Origin: Microlunatus capsulatus
Lineage (GTDB): Bacteria; Actinomycetota; Actinomycetes; Propionibacteriales; Propionibacteriaceae
Assembly: GCF_017876495.1 (NCBI RefSeq)
Contig: NZ_JAGIOB010000001.1
Span: 3,782,001-3,846,000 of the forward strand
Reading direction: 5' to 3'
DNA length: 64,000 bases
A program made the translations under genes and the position numbers. The notes under the pieces are model-generated. The model was not told the origin of the DNA, made no database searches, and saw only the letters and a list, made by a program, of their open reading frames with translations. Within the stretch, counting starts at the first letter, position 1. Each line of letters opens with the position of its first letter. Below, piece after piece: positions 52,461-61,598 of this stretch.

Positions 52461-52652
52461 GTGGCATCGATCGTCGTCGCCATGCTCGTCATCCTCGCCG
52501 TCGTCGCCGGCACCGCCGGCGTCGTGGTCGTCGGCATCGAGGGCCGGTTCAAGGACCGCGCCCCCCGCGTCGCGGACCGGATGGCCCGCGCGGCCCAGCA
52601 CCTCAACGGCGACGGCACCCCGCCCGCCGCCTTCCTGCGCCGCTTCTCCTGA
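52461..52652 (+). CDS. Small single-span membrane protein upstream of ftsY
   Basis: 63 residues from GTG 52461, with GAAAGG upstream. A single hydrophobic helix spans residues 2-26 (ASIVVAMLVILAVVAGTAG), followed by a basic cytoplasmic part (GRFKDRAPRVADRMARAAQH). Small membrane genes in this position before ftsY are common in actinobacteria and are uncharacterised. The longer upstream frame is not protein-like. Confidence 0.65.
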   Translation: MASIVVAMLVILAVVAGTAGVVVVGIEGRFKDRAPRVADRMARAAQHLNGDGTPPAAFLRRFS

Positions 52653-52712
52653 CGCGCCCGGAGCGGGTCGTCTCCGGCGGCTGCGCGGCCCGGTGGAGGG
52701 TTGGCCCGCCCC

Positions 52713-52718
52713 TAGGAT
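52713..52718 (+). promoter_or_regulatory. Leaderless-type -10 box of ftsY
   Basis: TAGGAT is followed by 6 nt and the GTG at 52725. Confidence 0.5.
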
Positions 52719-52724
52719 GACCCG

Positions 52725-53906
52725 GTGGATCCGTTGACCCTCTGGATAGTCATCGGCGCCGTCGTCCTCGCCGCCTTCGTGGTGGTGGGCGTCGTCGCCA
52801 CCCGTCGTCGGGCGGCGCTGCAGCGCGCCCGCGACACCGCCCAGTTGCGCGGGGCCCCCGGTGACGGGGACGGCGCCGGCCGGCGCGGCAGCTCCGCCGT
52901 CGACCTCGAAGAGCGCCCCGGCGGCCTCGTCACCGACGAGGAGCCGGTCGTCGAGGCCGAGCTCGTCCCCGTCGACCGGCCCGAGAGCCGCGAGAGCCGG
53001 CTGGCCCGGCTCCGCCGCCGGCTGGCGGGCTCGGACAGCCCGCTGAGCCGCGGCCTGCTGGCGCTGATCAGCCGCGACCGGATCGACGAGGACACCTGGG
53101 AGGCGTTCGAGGAGGTCCTCATCACCTCCGACCTCGGCGTCGGCCCGACGACCGAGCTCGTCGACGCGCTGCGCAGCCGCCTGCGGGTCGACGGCGTGTC
53201 CGACCCGGCCCGCGCGCGGGAGATCCTGCGCGAGGAGCTGGTGCGGCTGGTCGACCCGACCCTGGACCGCGCCGTGCGCGCCGACCGCGGCGACACCCCC
53301 GCGGTGATCATGGTCGTCGGCGTCAACGGCACGGGGAAGACGACGACGGTCGGCAAGCTGGCCCGGGTGCTGGTGGCCGAGGACAAGGACGTCGTCCTGG
53401 GCGCGGTCGACACGTTCCGCGCCGCCGCCGCCGACCAGCTGGCCACCTGGGGCGACCGGGTGGGCGTCCCCACCGTCCGCGGTGCCGAGGGCGCCGACCC
53501 GGCCAGCGTCGCCTACCAGGCGGTCAAGGTGGGCATCGAGCAGGAGGTCGACGTCGTCCTGGTCGACACCGCCGGCCGGCTGCACACCAAGACCGGCCTG
53601 ATGGACGAGCTGGGCAAGGTCAAGCGGGTGATCGAGCGGCAGGCGCCGGTGGGCGAGGTGCTGCTGGTCCTCGACGCGACCACGGGTCAGAACGGCCTGA
53701 CCCAGGCGCGGATCTTCCGCGACGTCGTCGACGTCACGGGCATCGTCCTCACCAAGCTGGACGGCTCGGCGAAGGGCGGGATCGTGGTGCAGGTCCAGCG
53801 CGAGCTGGGCGTGCCGGTGAAGCTGGTGGGGCTGGGGGAGGGCGTCGACGACCTCGCGCCCTTCGACGCCGAGGTGTTCGTCGACGCGCTGCTCGACGCG
53901 GGCTGA
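52725..53906 (+). CDS. ftsY: Signal recognition particle receptor FtsY
   Basis: FtsY docks SRP-ribosome complexes at the membrane. 393 residues from GTG 52725. A membrane helix at residues 5-24 (LWIVIGAVVLAAFVVVGVV) anchors it, then comes an acidic linker, the N domain and the G domain: MVVGVNGTGKTTTVGKLA (G1), VDTFRAAAADQLATW (G2), VDTAGRLHTKTGLM (G3) and TKLDGSAKGG (G4). It works with Ffh, encoded 2.2 kb downstream. Confidence 0.97.
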   Translation: MDPLTLWIVIGAVVLAAFVVVGVVATRRRAALQRARDTAQLRGAPGDGDGAGRRGSSAVDLEERPGGLVTDEEPVVEAELVPVDRPESRESRLARLRRRLAGSDSPLSRGLLALISRDRIDEDTWEAFEEVLITSDLGVGPTTELVDALRSRLRVDGVSDPARAREILREELVRLVDPTLDRAVRADRGDTPAVIMVVGVNGTGKTTTVGKLARVLVAEDKDVVLGAVDTFRAAAADQLATWGDRVGVPTVRGAEGADPASVAYQAVKVGIEQEVDVVLVDTAGRLHTKTGLMDELGKVKRVIERQAPVGEVLLVLDATTGQNGLTQARIFRDVVDVTGIVLTKLDGSAKGGIVVQVQRELGVPVKLVGLGEGVDDLAPFDAEVFVDALLDAG

Positions 53907-53910
53907 TCCT

Positions 53911-53950
53911 GTGGTGACTTCCGGGTCGACATCGACCCGGAAGTCACCAC
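53911..53950. terminator. 40-bp near-perfect palindrome between ftsY and ohr
   Basis: GTGGTGACTTCCGGGTCGA pairs with its exact reverse complement at 53932-53950 around a 2-nt centre, giving a 19-bp stem. It lies between convergent genes, 5 nt past the ftsY stop, so it can end transcription from both sides. It may also be a copy of a dispersed palindromic element. Confidence 0.6.
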
Positions 53951-53960
53951 ACGGACGGGC

Positions 53961-54395
<435 letters not shown>

Positions 54396-54454
54396 GTCCG
54401 GGACAACCGCCGCCGGGGCACGGCTAGTCCGTGTGCTGCGTCACCGCTGGCCTT

Positions 54455-54507
54455 CCCCGTTCCCTGAGCCTGTCGAAGGGCGCCTCCGACGAGTCCAGGG
54501 AACGGGG
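54455..54507. repeat. Hairpin repeat with GTCGAAGGG core
   Basis: CCCCGTTCCCTG and CAGGGAACGGGG form a perfect 12-bp stem; its 29-nt loop contains GAGCCTGTCGAAGGGC, the same core as the cluster near 34.9 kb. It lies just after the DJ-1 gene on the minus strand and may serve as its terminator. Confidence 0.6.
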
Positions 54508-54530
54508 TGGGTCTCAGCCCGTGGTGGGCC

Positions 54531-55109
54531 TCAGGCCTCGCTGACCGTCTGCGCGCTGCCGACGCCGTGGTGCAGGGCCTCCAGCAGGGCGTTGGTGAAG
54601 GCGGGGATGTCGTCGGGGTTGCGGCTGGTGACGAGGTTGCCGTCGACGACGACCCGCTCGTCCACCCAGGAGGCGCCGGCGTTGCGGAGGTCGGTCTGCA
54701 GGCTGGGCCAGGAGGTCAGCTGCTTGCCCCGGACCACGTCGGCCTCGATCAGCGTCCACGGCGCGTGGCAGATGGCGGCGACGACCTTGCCCGACTCGAC
54801 GAACTCCCGGACGAACGCGACGGCGGCCGCGTCGGTGCGCAGGGCGTCGGGGTTGGCCACGCCACCGGGCAGCACGAGGGCGTCGAAGTCGCCGACGGCG
54901 ACCTCGCCGACGGTGGCGTCGACCGCCTGCGTCCCGGACTTGTCGAGGTGCTCGAACAGCTGCACCTCACCGCTGGCGGGGCTGAGCAGCACGGCCTCGT
55001 GACCGGCGTCGGTGACCGCCGCCCAGGGCTCGACGAGCTCGGCCTTCTCGATGCCCTCGGCGGCGACGAGGAAGGCGACCTTCTTGACGGACTTCGTGTC
55101 TTCGACCAT
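54531..55109 (-). CDS. DJ-1/PfpI-family protein (type 1 glutamine amidotransferase fold)
   Basis: 192 residues. The nucleophile elbow Cys is in VVAAICHAPWTLIEADVVRG, with FDALVLPGGVANPDALR before it and the SRNPDDIPAF end after it. This is the PfpI/YhbO branch, proposed as deglycase, chaperone or protease in various bacteria; the true activity is debated. It sits next to Ohr and an SDR, which would fit a stress role, but this is inference. Confidence 0.88.
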   Translation of the reverse strand: MVEDTKSVKKVAFLVAAEGIEKAELVEPWAAVTDAGHEAVLLSPASGEVQLFEHLDKSGTQAVDATVGEVAVGDFDALVLPGGVANPDALRTDAAAVAFVREFVESGKVVAAICHAPWTLIEADVVRGKQLTSWPSLQTDLRNAGASWVDERVVVDGNLVTSRNPDDIPAFTNALLEALHHGVGSAQTVSEA

Positions 55110-55115
55110 GGCGCC

Positions 55116-55121
55116 AACGTA
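55116..55121 (-). promoter_or_regulatory. Leaderless-type -10 box of the DJ-1 gene
   Basis: On the minus strand TACGTT is followed by 6 nt and the ATG at 55109. Confidence 0.5.
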
Positions 55122-55161
55122 GCCGGGGCCCCCGCGGCGGGGACCCCGGCCCGGCGGTGGG

Positions 55162-55914
55162 TCAGAGGGTGTGGCCGCCGTTGACGGTGATCTGCTGGCC
55201 GGTGACGAAGCCGGCGCCGTCGCCGGCCAGGTAGCCGACCAGGCCCGCCACGTCCTCGGGCGTGCCCATCCGGCCCATCGGCACCTCGGCCTCGTAGGCG
55301 GCGGTGTCGGCCCCCGCGTGCCGCTCGACCGGGACCCAGCCCGGCTGGACGAGGTTCACCGTCACCCCGTGCGGGCCGAGCTCGCGCGACCACGACCGGA
55401 CCAGCCCGATCTGCGCGGCCTTCGCCGCCGTGTAGGCCGAGGCCCGGGGGAGCGCGCGGCCCACCATGTCCGAGCCCACCAGCACCACCCGCCCGGTGCC
55501 CAGCCGCCTCATCGTCGGCAGCGCGGCCTGCACCAGCAGCGTCGGGCTGTGCACGAAGAAGCGCAGCTGGTCGAGGTGGTCCTCCCAGGTGAGGTCCTCG
55601 ACGGCGATCCCCGGCTGCGGGCCGGTGGCGTTGGCCACCACCACCTCGACCGGGCCCAGGTCGGCCTCGGCCGCGGCCACGAGGGCGTGCACGTCCTCGT
55701 GGTCGGTGACGTCGGCGCGGTAGGCCTGGGCGCGGCCGCCGGCCTCGCGGATGCCGGCGGCGACGGCCTCGGCCGACGCGGCGCCGGCGACGTAGTTGAC
55801 GGCCACCGCCCACCCGTCGGCGGCCAGCTGTCGGGCGATGACGGCGCCGAGGCCGCGGGAGGAACCGGTGACGACGGCGGTGCGGGCGGCGGCGGGGGAC
55901 GCGGGGGTGCTCAT
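55162..55914 (-). CDS. Short-chain dehydrogenase/reductase
   Basis: 250 residues, the classical SDR size. Cofactor loop TGSSRGLGAVIA near residue 16, NAT (in VVVANATGPQ, in place of NAG) near 93, catalytic Ser in VLVGSDMVG, and YTAAK with the catalytic Tyr and Lys near 160. The GQQITVNGGHTL end is the FabG-like pattern. The substrate is unknown. It diverges from ffh. Confidence 0.9.
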   Translation of the reverse strand: MSTPASPAAARTAVVTGSSRGLGAVIARQLAADGWAVAVNYVAGAASAEAVAAGIREAGGRAQAYRADVTDHEDVHALVAAAEADLGPVEVVVANATGPQPGIAVEDLTWEDHLDQLRFFVHSPTLLVQAALPTMRRLGTGRVVLVGSDMVGRALPRASAYTAAKAAQIGLVRSWSRELGPHGVTVNLVQPGWVPVERHAGADTAAYEAEVPMGRMGTPEDVAGLVGYLAGDGAGFVTGQQITVNGGHTL

Positions 55915-55922
55915 GGCCGGTC

Positions 55923-55928
55923 AGGCTA
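55923..55928 (-). promoter_or_regulatory. Leaderless-type -10 box of the SDR gene
   Basis: On the minus strand TAGCCT is followed by 8 nt and the ATG at 55914. Confidence 0.5.
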
Positions 55929-55964
55929 GTGGTCGCGGGTGCGGGCCGGGACGCGCCGGTTGAG

Positions 55965-55970
55965 TAGGCT
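55965..55970 (+). promoter_or_regulatory. -10 box of ffh
   Basis: TAGGCT, about 110 nt before the ffh start, would give a leader of about 100 nt in which I see no further signal except a CCGAAGGAC stretch near the start codon. Confidence 0.4.
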
Positions 55971-56080
55971 GGGCCGGACCGACTCCACGCGGTCGCAGGT
56001 GCGCCTGCGCCGCGTCCCCCGACCTCGACCCGTCCTCCCGGGACGGCCCGGGTCAGCTCCGCCCACCGAAGGACTCCGCC

Positions 56081-57640
56081 GTGTTCGACACCCTGCAGGA
56101 CCGCCTGGCCGCGACGTTCAAGAACCTCCGCGGCAAGGGCCGGCTCACCGAGGCCGACATCGACGCCACCGCCCGCGAGATCCGGGTGGCGCTGCTCGAG
56201 GCCGACGTCAACCTGGCGGTGGTCAAGGACTTCGTCGCGGCCGTCAAGCAGCGGGCGCGCGAGACCGAGCTCTCGGGCGCGCTCAACCCCGGCCAGCAGG
56301 TCATCAAGATCGTCAACGACGAGCTGGTCGAGATCCTCGGCGGCGAGACCCGGCTGCTGCGCTTCGCGAAGCGCCCGCCGACGGTGATCATGCTCGCCGG
56401 CCTCCAGGGCGCCGGCAAGACGACGCTCGCAGGCAAGCTCGCGCTGTGGCTGAAGAGCGAGGGCCGCTCCCCGCTGCTCGTGGCCTGCGACCTGCAGCGC
56501 CCCAACGCGGTCAACCAGCTCCAGGTCGTCGGGCAGCGGGCCGGCGTGCAGGTGTTCGCCCCGGAGCCCGGCAACGGGACGGGGGACCCGGTCGCGGTGG
56601 CCAAGGCCTCCATCGCCGAGGCCGAGCGCCGGCTCTTCGACGTCGTCATCGTCGACACCGCCGGCCGCCTCGGCGTCGACGCCGAGCTCATGCAACAGGC
56701 CGCGGACATCCGCGACGCCGTCAGCCCCGACGAGATCCTCTTCGTCGTCGACGCGATGATCGGCCAGGACGCGGTCAACACCGCGAACGCCTTCGCCGAG
56801 GGCGTCGGCTTCGACGGCGTGGTGCTCACCAAGCTGGACGGCGACGCCCGCGGTGGTGCGGCGCTCTCGATCGCGCGGGTCACGGGCAGCCCGATCATGT
56901 TCGCCTCCAACGGCGAGCAGCTCAAGGACTTCGACGTCTTCCACCCCGACCGGATGGCCAGCCGCATCCTCGGGATGGGCGACATGCTCACCCTGATCGA
57001 GCAGGCCGAGAAGACGTTCGACGCCGAGTCCTCAGCCAAGGCCGCGGCCAAGCTGACCGGGCAGGGCGGCGAGTTCGGCCTGGCGGACTTCCTGCAGCAG
57101 ATGCAGATGGTCCGCAAGATGGGCCCGCTCTCCAAGATCTTCGGGATGCTGCCGGGGATGGGGGAGATCAAGGACCAGATCAACAACATCGACGAGCGCG
57201 ACGTCGACCGGATCGAGGCGATCATCCACTCGATGACCCCGGCCGAGCGCGACAACCCCAAGATCATCGACGGCTCCCGCCGCGCCCGGATCGCCAAGGG
57301 CTCCGGCGTCGAGGTCTCGGAGGTCAACGGGCTGGTCAACCGGTTCTTCGAGGCGCGCAAGATGATGACGTCGATGGCCTCCGGGAAGATGCCCGGGATG
57401 CCGGGCCTGCCCGGGATGGGCGGCGGGCCGAAGAAGCAGCCGGCCAAGCAGCAGAAGAAGAAGGGCTCCCGCGGGGTCTCCGGGAACCCGGCCAAGCGCA
57501 ACGCCGTCGCCGCCCGGGCCGCCGACCCGGGCGACGCCGCGGCCGCCTTCGGCGCCGGGACGATGGACCAGGCCGCGCTGGAGAAGGCCATGGCCGACTT
57601 CCAGCTGCCGCCCGAGCTCCGCGGCCGGCTCGGGAAGTAG
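56081..57640 (+). CDS. ffh: Signal recognition particle protein Ffh (SRP54)
   Basis: Ffh binds 4.5S RNA and signal sequences and targets membrane proteins. 519 residues from GTG 56081. The N domain is at residues 1-95, the G domain follows with GLQGAGKTTLAGKLA (G1), DTAGRLGVDAELM (G3) and TKLDGDARGG (G4). The methionine-rich M domain begins near residue 325 (LQQMQMVRKMGPL) with MASGKMPGMPGLPGMGG, then a basic tail (KKQPAKQQKKKGSRG). No SRP RNA gene is recognised in the window. Confidence 0.97.
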   Translation: MFDTLQDRLAATFKNLRGKGRLTEADIDATAREIRVALLEADVNLAVVKDFVAAVKQRARETELSGALNPGQQVIKIVNDELVEILGGETRLLRFAKRPPTVIMLAGLQGAGKTTLAGKLALWLKSEGRSPLLVACDLQRPNAVNQLQVVGQRAGVQVFAPEPGNGTGDPVAVAKASIAEAERRLFDVVIVDTAGRLGVDAELMQQAADIRDAVSPDEILFVVDAMIGQDAVNTANAFAEGVGFDGVVLTKLDGDARGGAALSIARVTGSPIMFASNGEQLKDFDVFHPDRMASRILGMGDMLTLIEQAEKTFDAESSAKAAAKLTGQGGEFGLADFLQQMQMVRKMGPLSKIFGMLPGMGEIKDQINNIDERDVDRIEAIIHSMTPAERDNPKIIDGSRRARIAKGSGVEVSEVNGLVNRFFEARKMMTSMASGKMPGMPGLPGMGGGPKKQPAKQQKKKGSRGVSGNPAKRNAVAARAADPGDAAAAFGAGTMDQAALEKAMADFQLPPELRGRLGK

Positions 57641-58738
57641 GTGACCGGGCTGCAGGTGGAGGGGGCGCCGCGGCTGCACCTGCAGGGCGTGCTCCTCCCC
57701 GAGGGGGAGCCGCGCGACCTGTGGGTGGTCGACGGCGTCGTCCGCACCGAGCCCGTGCGGGACGCGACGACCCTGACGACCGGCGGCTGGGTGATGCCGG
57801 GCCTGGTCGACGCGCACTGCCACGTCGGCCTGGAGCTGCACGGCGCCGTCGAGCCCGCGGTGGCCGAGCAGCACGCCCTGGCCGACCGCGCCGCCGGCGC
57901 CCTGCTGCTGCGCGACGCCGGCTCGCCCGCCGACACCCGCTGGGTCGACGACCGCGAGGACCTGCCCCGGCTCATCCGGGCCGGCCGGCACATCGCCCGG
58001 CCCAAGCGCTACCTGCGCAACTACGCCGACGAGGTCGAGCCGGAGTCGCTCGTCGAGGCCGTCGAGCGCCAGGTGGCCCGCGGCGACGGCTGGGTCAAGC
58101 TGGTCGGGGACTGGATCGACCGGGGGGTCGGCGACCTCGCCCCGCTGTGGCCGCAGGACGTGGCCGCCGCCGCCATCGCCCGCGCGCACGCGCTCGGCGC
58201 CCGCGTCACCGCCCACGTCTTCGGCGAGCAGGCCGCCACCGAGCTGGTGGCCGCCGGCATCGACGGCATCGAGCACGGCACGGGGCTTGACGACGCGACG
58301 ATCGAGGCGATGGCCGCCCGGCAGGTGGCCCTGGTCCCGACACTGGTCCAGCTGGAGAACTTCGAGTCCATCGCCGCCAGCGCGCAGGAGAAGTTCCCGA
58401 CCTACGCGGCGCACATGCGGGCCCTGTACGCGGGCCGGCTCGGGGTGCTCCGGCGGGCCCACGAGGCCGGCGTGCCGGTCTACGCGGGCACCGACGCCGG
58501 CGGCTACCTGCCGCACGGGCTGGTCGGGCAGGAGATGGGGCTGCTCGGCGCCGTCACCTCGGCCGAGCACGCCCTCGGGGCCGGCTCCTGGCGGGCCCGC
58601 GCCTGGCTGGGCCGGCCCGCGACCCTGGCCGAGGGAGCGCCCGCCGACCTCGTCGTCTTCGACGCCGACCCGCGCGCCGACCTCGGCGTGCTCCGCCACC
58701 CCCGGCACGTCGTGCTGCGCGGACGCGTCGTTGGCTGA
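57641..58738 (+). CDS. Amidohydrolase-superfamily enzyme
   Basis: 365 residues starting with the base after the ffh stop (GTG 57641), so co-transcribed with it. Metal ligands are visible as LVDAHCHVGLE near residue 60, HVFGEQAA near 190, HGTGL near 210 and the catalytic Asp in YAGTDAGGYLPHG near 285. This resembles imidazolonepropionase- or prolidase-type amidohydrolases of actinobacteria. The substrate cannot be told. Confidence 0.88.
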   Translation: MTGLQVEGAPRLHLQGVLLPEGEPRDLWVVDGVVRTEPVRDATTLTTGGWVMPGLVDAHCHVGLELHGAVEPAVAEQHALADRAAGALLLRDAGSPADTRWVDDREDLPRLIRAGRHIARPKRYLRNYADEVEPESLVEAVERQVARGDGWVKLVGDWIDRGVGDLAPLWPQDVAAAAIARAHALGARVTAHVFGEQAATELVAAGIDGIEHGTGLDDATIEAMAARQVALVPTLVQLENFESIAASAQEKFPTYAAHMRALYAGRLGVLRRAHEAGVPVYAGTDAGGYLPHGLVGQEMGLLGAVTSAEHALGAGSWRARAWLGRPATLAEGAPADLVVFDADPRADLGVLRHPRHVVLRGRVVG

Positions 58739-61598
58739 GCCGCGCCGCCCGGCCGGTCTGCGCGGCATCCGGCGGCGGCGTCCCCCCGCCCTGGTGCTCG
58801 CCGTCCTCGCCGCGCTGGGCTGGCTGCTGCCCGCCGCGCCGGCGGCCGCGGCGGACGAGGCGCCCGTCGTCGAGACCGTGCTGTCCGTGCCCGGCACGCC
58901 CGAGCCGGACGGCCGTCCCGTCGACCTCGACGTCACCCTGATGACCACCGACCCGGCGGTGCCCCGGCCGGCCCTGGTGCTGGCCCACGGGTTCGGCGGC
59001 AGCAAGGACGACCTGGCCCCGCTCGGCCGCGACCTGGCCCGCGCCGGCTACACCGTGCTGACCGCCACCGCGCGCGGGTTCGGCGCCTCGGGCGGGCTCA
59101 TCCACCTCGACGACCCGGACTACGAGGGGGCCGACGCCGTCCGGCTGGTCGACCTGCTGGCGACCCGGCCCGAGGTGCAGCGCACCGGTGACGACCCCGT
59201 CGTCGGGTTCGCCGGCGCCTCCTACGGCGGGGCGCTGGCCCTGGTGGCCGCCGGCCTCGACCCCCGCGTCGACGCCATCGCCCCCGCCTTCACCTGGAAC
59301 AGCCTGCGGACGGCGCTCTTCCCGCAGAGCGCCGTCGCCGGGCCCGCGACCTCGCTGGCCGACGTCGCGCCGCAGGACACCGGGGTGTTCAAGCAGCGCT
59401 GGGCGGCGCTGTTCTTCCGCAGCGGCTCGGCCGCCGGGGGAGCGCCGGGCGCCGGCGACGGCCCGCGCGACGGCACCGCAGCGCTCTGCGGGCGCTTCGC
59501 CCCAGAGCTCTGCCGGGGCTACCTGGCCACCGCCGGGTCCGGCCGGCCCGACGCCGACCTCGTCGCCCGGCTGGACCGGATCGCGCCGGCGCGGCTGCTG
59601 TCCCGGGTGAGCGCGCCGACCCTGCTGGTCCAGGGGGAGCAGGACACGCTCTTCGGCCTCGACCAGGCCGACGCGACGGTCCGCGGCCTGCCGGCCGGCA
59701 CGCCCAGCCGGGTGGTCTGGGCCAGCGGCGGGCACGACGCGTCGGTCGACGTCCAGGACCAGGTGGGCGAGCTGGAGGCCTGGTTCGGCCGCTACCTGCG
59801 CGGCGACGGGACCCCCGCGGCCCCCGGCCTCTCGGCCGTCGTCCCGCAGACCGCCCTCGTGGGCCAGGCCGACGACGACGCCCCGCTCACCCTGCAGACC
59901 TCGGCCTACCCCGGCCGCGGAGCACCGCTGGCCACCGAGGACCGCGCGCTCGACGGCGGCCCGCAGCAGGTGCTGGCGCCCGCCGGCGGCGCGCCGGCCG
60001 CGCTGACCAGCCTGCCCGGCACCGGGCCCGCGCTGGCGGCCGTCACCGGGGTCGCCGGCTACGGCCTCGGCGTGCTGCCCGGTCAGGCGGCCACCTTCAC
60101 CACCGCGCCGCTCGACGCCCCGCTGCGGCTCCTCGGCAGCGGCCGGGTGGTGCTCGACGTCACCAGCACGGCCACCTCGGCCACCCTCTTCGCCGCCGTC
60201 TGGGACCTCGGCCCCGACGCGACGGACCCCGGCTCGACGAACCCCGGCGCGGCCGGCTCCGGGACGCCGGGGCGGTCGGCCGCGCCCTCGTCGGCGGTGC
60301 TGCCCGGCGCCGCCGTCGCCCCGGTCCGGCTCACCGGGCTCGTCCCGGGCCAGGCCCGGCGGGTCGAGGTCGCGCTGCCGGCCGTCGCCCACCAGGTACC
60401 GGTCGGGCACCGGCTGCAGGTGGTCGTGTCCAGCACCGACCAGGCCTACGCGCTGCCGCGGACGGCCGCCGTGCACACCGTCGCCCTGGCCGGCGACCCG
60501 GTCCTGACCCTGCCCCGGCTGGAGTCGGCGCAGACCAGCGGCGGCGGCCTCGACGTGCCGCTGCCCCTGGTCCTCGCGGTGGCCGGCGTGGTGCTCGCGG
60601 CCGGGCTGACCGCGCTGGTGCTGCGCCGCCGGGTCGCCGCCGTGCCCGACCGCGCGGACCTGGCCGACCTCCCGCTGGCCGTGGACGGCCTGGTCAAGAC
60701 CTACGGCGACGGCTTCCGGGCCGTCGACGGCGTGTCCTTCACCGCCGGTCCGGGCCAGGTCGTCGGCCTGCTCGGCCCCAACGGCGCCGGCAAGACGACG
60801 ACGATGCGGATGCTCGTCGGGCTGATCCGGCCCGACGCCGGGGCCGTCTACGTCGGGGGCTCGGCGGTGCAGCCCGGCGCCGAGGTCCTCGGCGCGGTCG
60901 GCGCCTTCATCGAGGGGCCGGGCTTCCTGCCGCACCTCACCGGCCGGCAGAACCTCGAGGCCTACTGGCAGGCCACCGGCCGGCCGGCGGCCGAGGCCCA
61001 CCTCGACGAGGCCCTCGAGGTCGCGGCCCTGGGCGGCGGCCTGGACCGCCGGGTGCGCGGCTACAGCCAGGGCATGAAGCAGCGGCTCGGCATCGCCCAG
61101 GCCATGCTGGGCCGCCCGCGGCTGCTGCTGCTCGACGAGCCGACCAACGGCCTCGACCCGCCGCAGATCCTCGCCATGCGCGGGGTGCTCGCCGACTACG
61201 CCGCCACCGGCCGCACGGTGCTGGTCTCCAGCCACCTGCTGGGCGAGGTGCAGGCGACCTGCAGCCACGTCGTCGTCATGGACCGCGGCCGCGTCGTGCT
61301 GGCCGGCTCGGTCGAGGAGCTCACGGCCAGCGACGACGTCACCCTCGTCGGGCTGTCCGCCGACGCCGACCGCGAGGCCGCTGTCGCGGTGCTGCGCGGG
61401 CTGGGCCTCGTCGTGGGCACGGCCGAGGACCGCCTGCTGCGCGTGCAGGGGGACCGGCCGCGCGCCGCGGTGGTCGCCGCCCTCGTCGGCGCGGGCGTCG
61501 GGGTCGAGCAGGTCGACGGACGCCGTCAGCTGGAGGAGGTCTTCATGGGGCTGGTCGGCGGGGGACCCGGCGAGGGCGGGGAGGGCGGCCGTGGCTGA
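58731..61598 (+). CDS. Secreted alpha/beta hydrolase fused to an ABC transporter ATPase
   Basis: 955 residues from TTG 58731, which overlaps the preceding stop by 8 nt and gives a clear signal peptide (basic RRPAGLRGIRRRR, then a hydrophobic run ending PAAAA). Residues about 45-330 form an alpha/beta hydrolase: LVLAHGFGGSKDD, catalytic Ser in GFAGASYGGAL, Asp in VQGEQDTLF, His in ASGGHDAS. A beta-rich part like the X-Pro dipeptidyl-peptidase C-terminal domain follows (to about 610). One membrane helix (about 615-640, PLVLAVAGVVLAAGL) leads to an ABC ATPase: GLLGPNGAGKTTTMRM, YSQGMKQRLG and LLLLDEPTNGLDP. The topology thus puts the hydrolase outside and the ATPase inside. The start codon is the least certain part. 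Confidence 0.85.
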   Translation: MAEPRRPAGLRGIRRRRPPALVLAVLAALGWLLPAAPAAAADEAPVVETVLSVPGTPEPDGRPVDLDVTLMTTDPAVPRPALVLAHGFGGSKDDLAPLGRDLARAGYTVLTATARGFGASGGLIHLDDPDYEGADAVRLVDLLATRPEVQRTGDDPVVGFAGASYGGALALVAAGLDPRVDAIAPAFTWNSLRTALFPQSAVAGPATSLADVAPQDTGVFKQRWAALFFRSGSAAGGAPGAGDGPRDGTAALCGRFAPELCRGYLATAGSGRPDADLVARLDRIAPARLLSRVSAPTLLVQGEQDTLFGLDQADATVRGLPAGTPSRVVWASGGHDASVDVQDQVGELEAWFGRYLRGDGTPAAPGLSAVVPQTALVGQADDDAPLTLQTSAYPGRGAPLATEDRALDGGPQQVLAPAGGAPAALTSLPGTGPALAAVTGVAGYGLGVLPGQAATFTTAPLDAPLRLLGSGRVVLDVTSTATSATLFAAVWDLGPDATDPGSTNPGAAGSGTPGRSAAPSSAVLPGAAVAPVRLTGLVPGQARRVEVALPAVAHQVPVGHRLQVVVSSTDQAYALPRTAAVHTVALAGDPVLTLPRLESAQTSGGGLDVPLPLVLAVAGVVLAAGLTALVLRRRVAAVPDRADLADLPLAVDGLVKTYGDGFRAVDGVSFTAGPGQVVGLLGPNGAGKTTTMRMLVGLIRPDAGAVYVGGSAVQPGAEVLGAVGAFIEGPGFLPHLTGRQNLEAYWQATGRPAAEAHLDEALEVAALGGGLDRRVRGYSQGMKQRLGIAQAMLGRPRLLLLDEPTNGLDPPQILAMRGVLADYAATGRTVLVSSHLLGEVQATCSHVVVMDRGRVVLAGSVEELTASDDVTLVGLSADADREAAVAVLRGLGLVVGTAEDRLLRVQGDRPRAAVVAALVGAGVGVEQVDGRRQLEEVFMGLVGGGPGEGGEGGRG

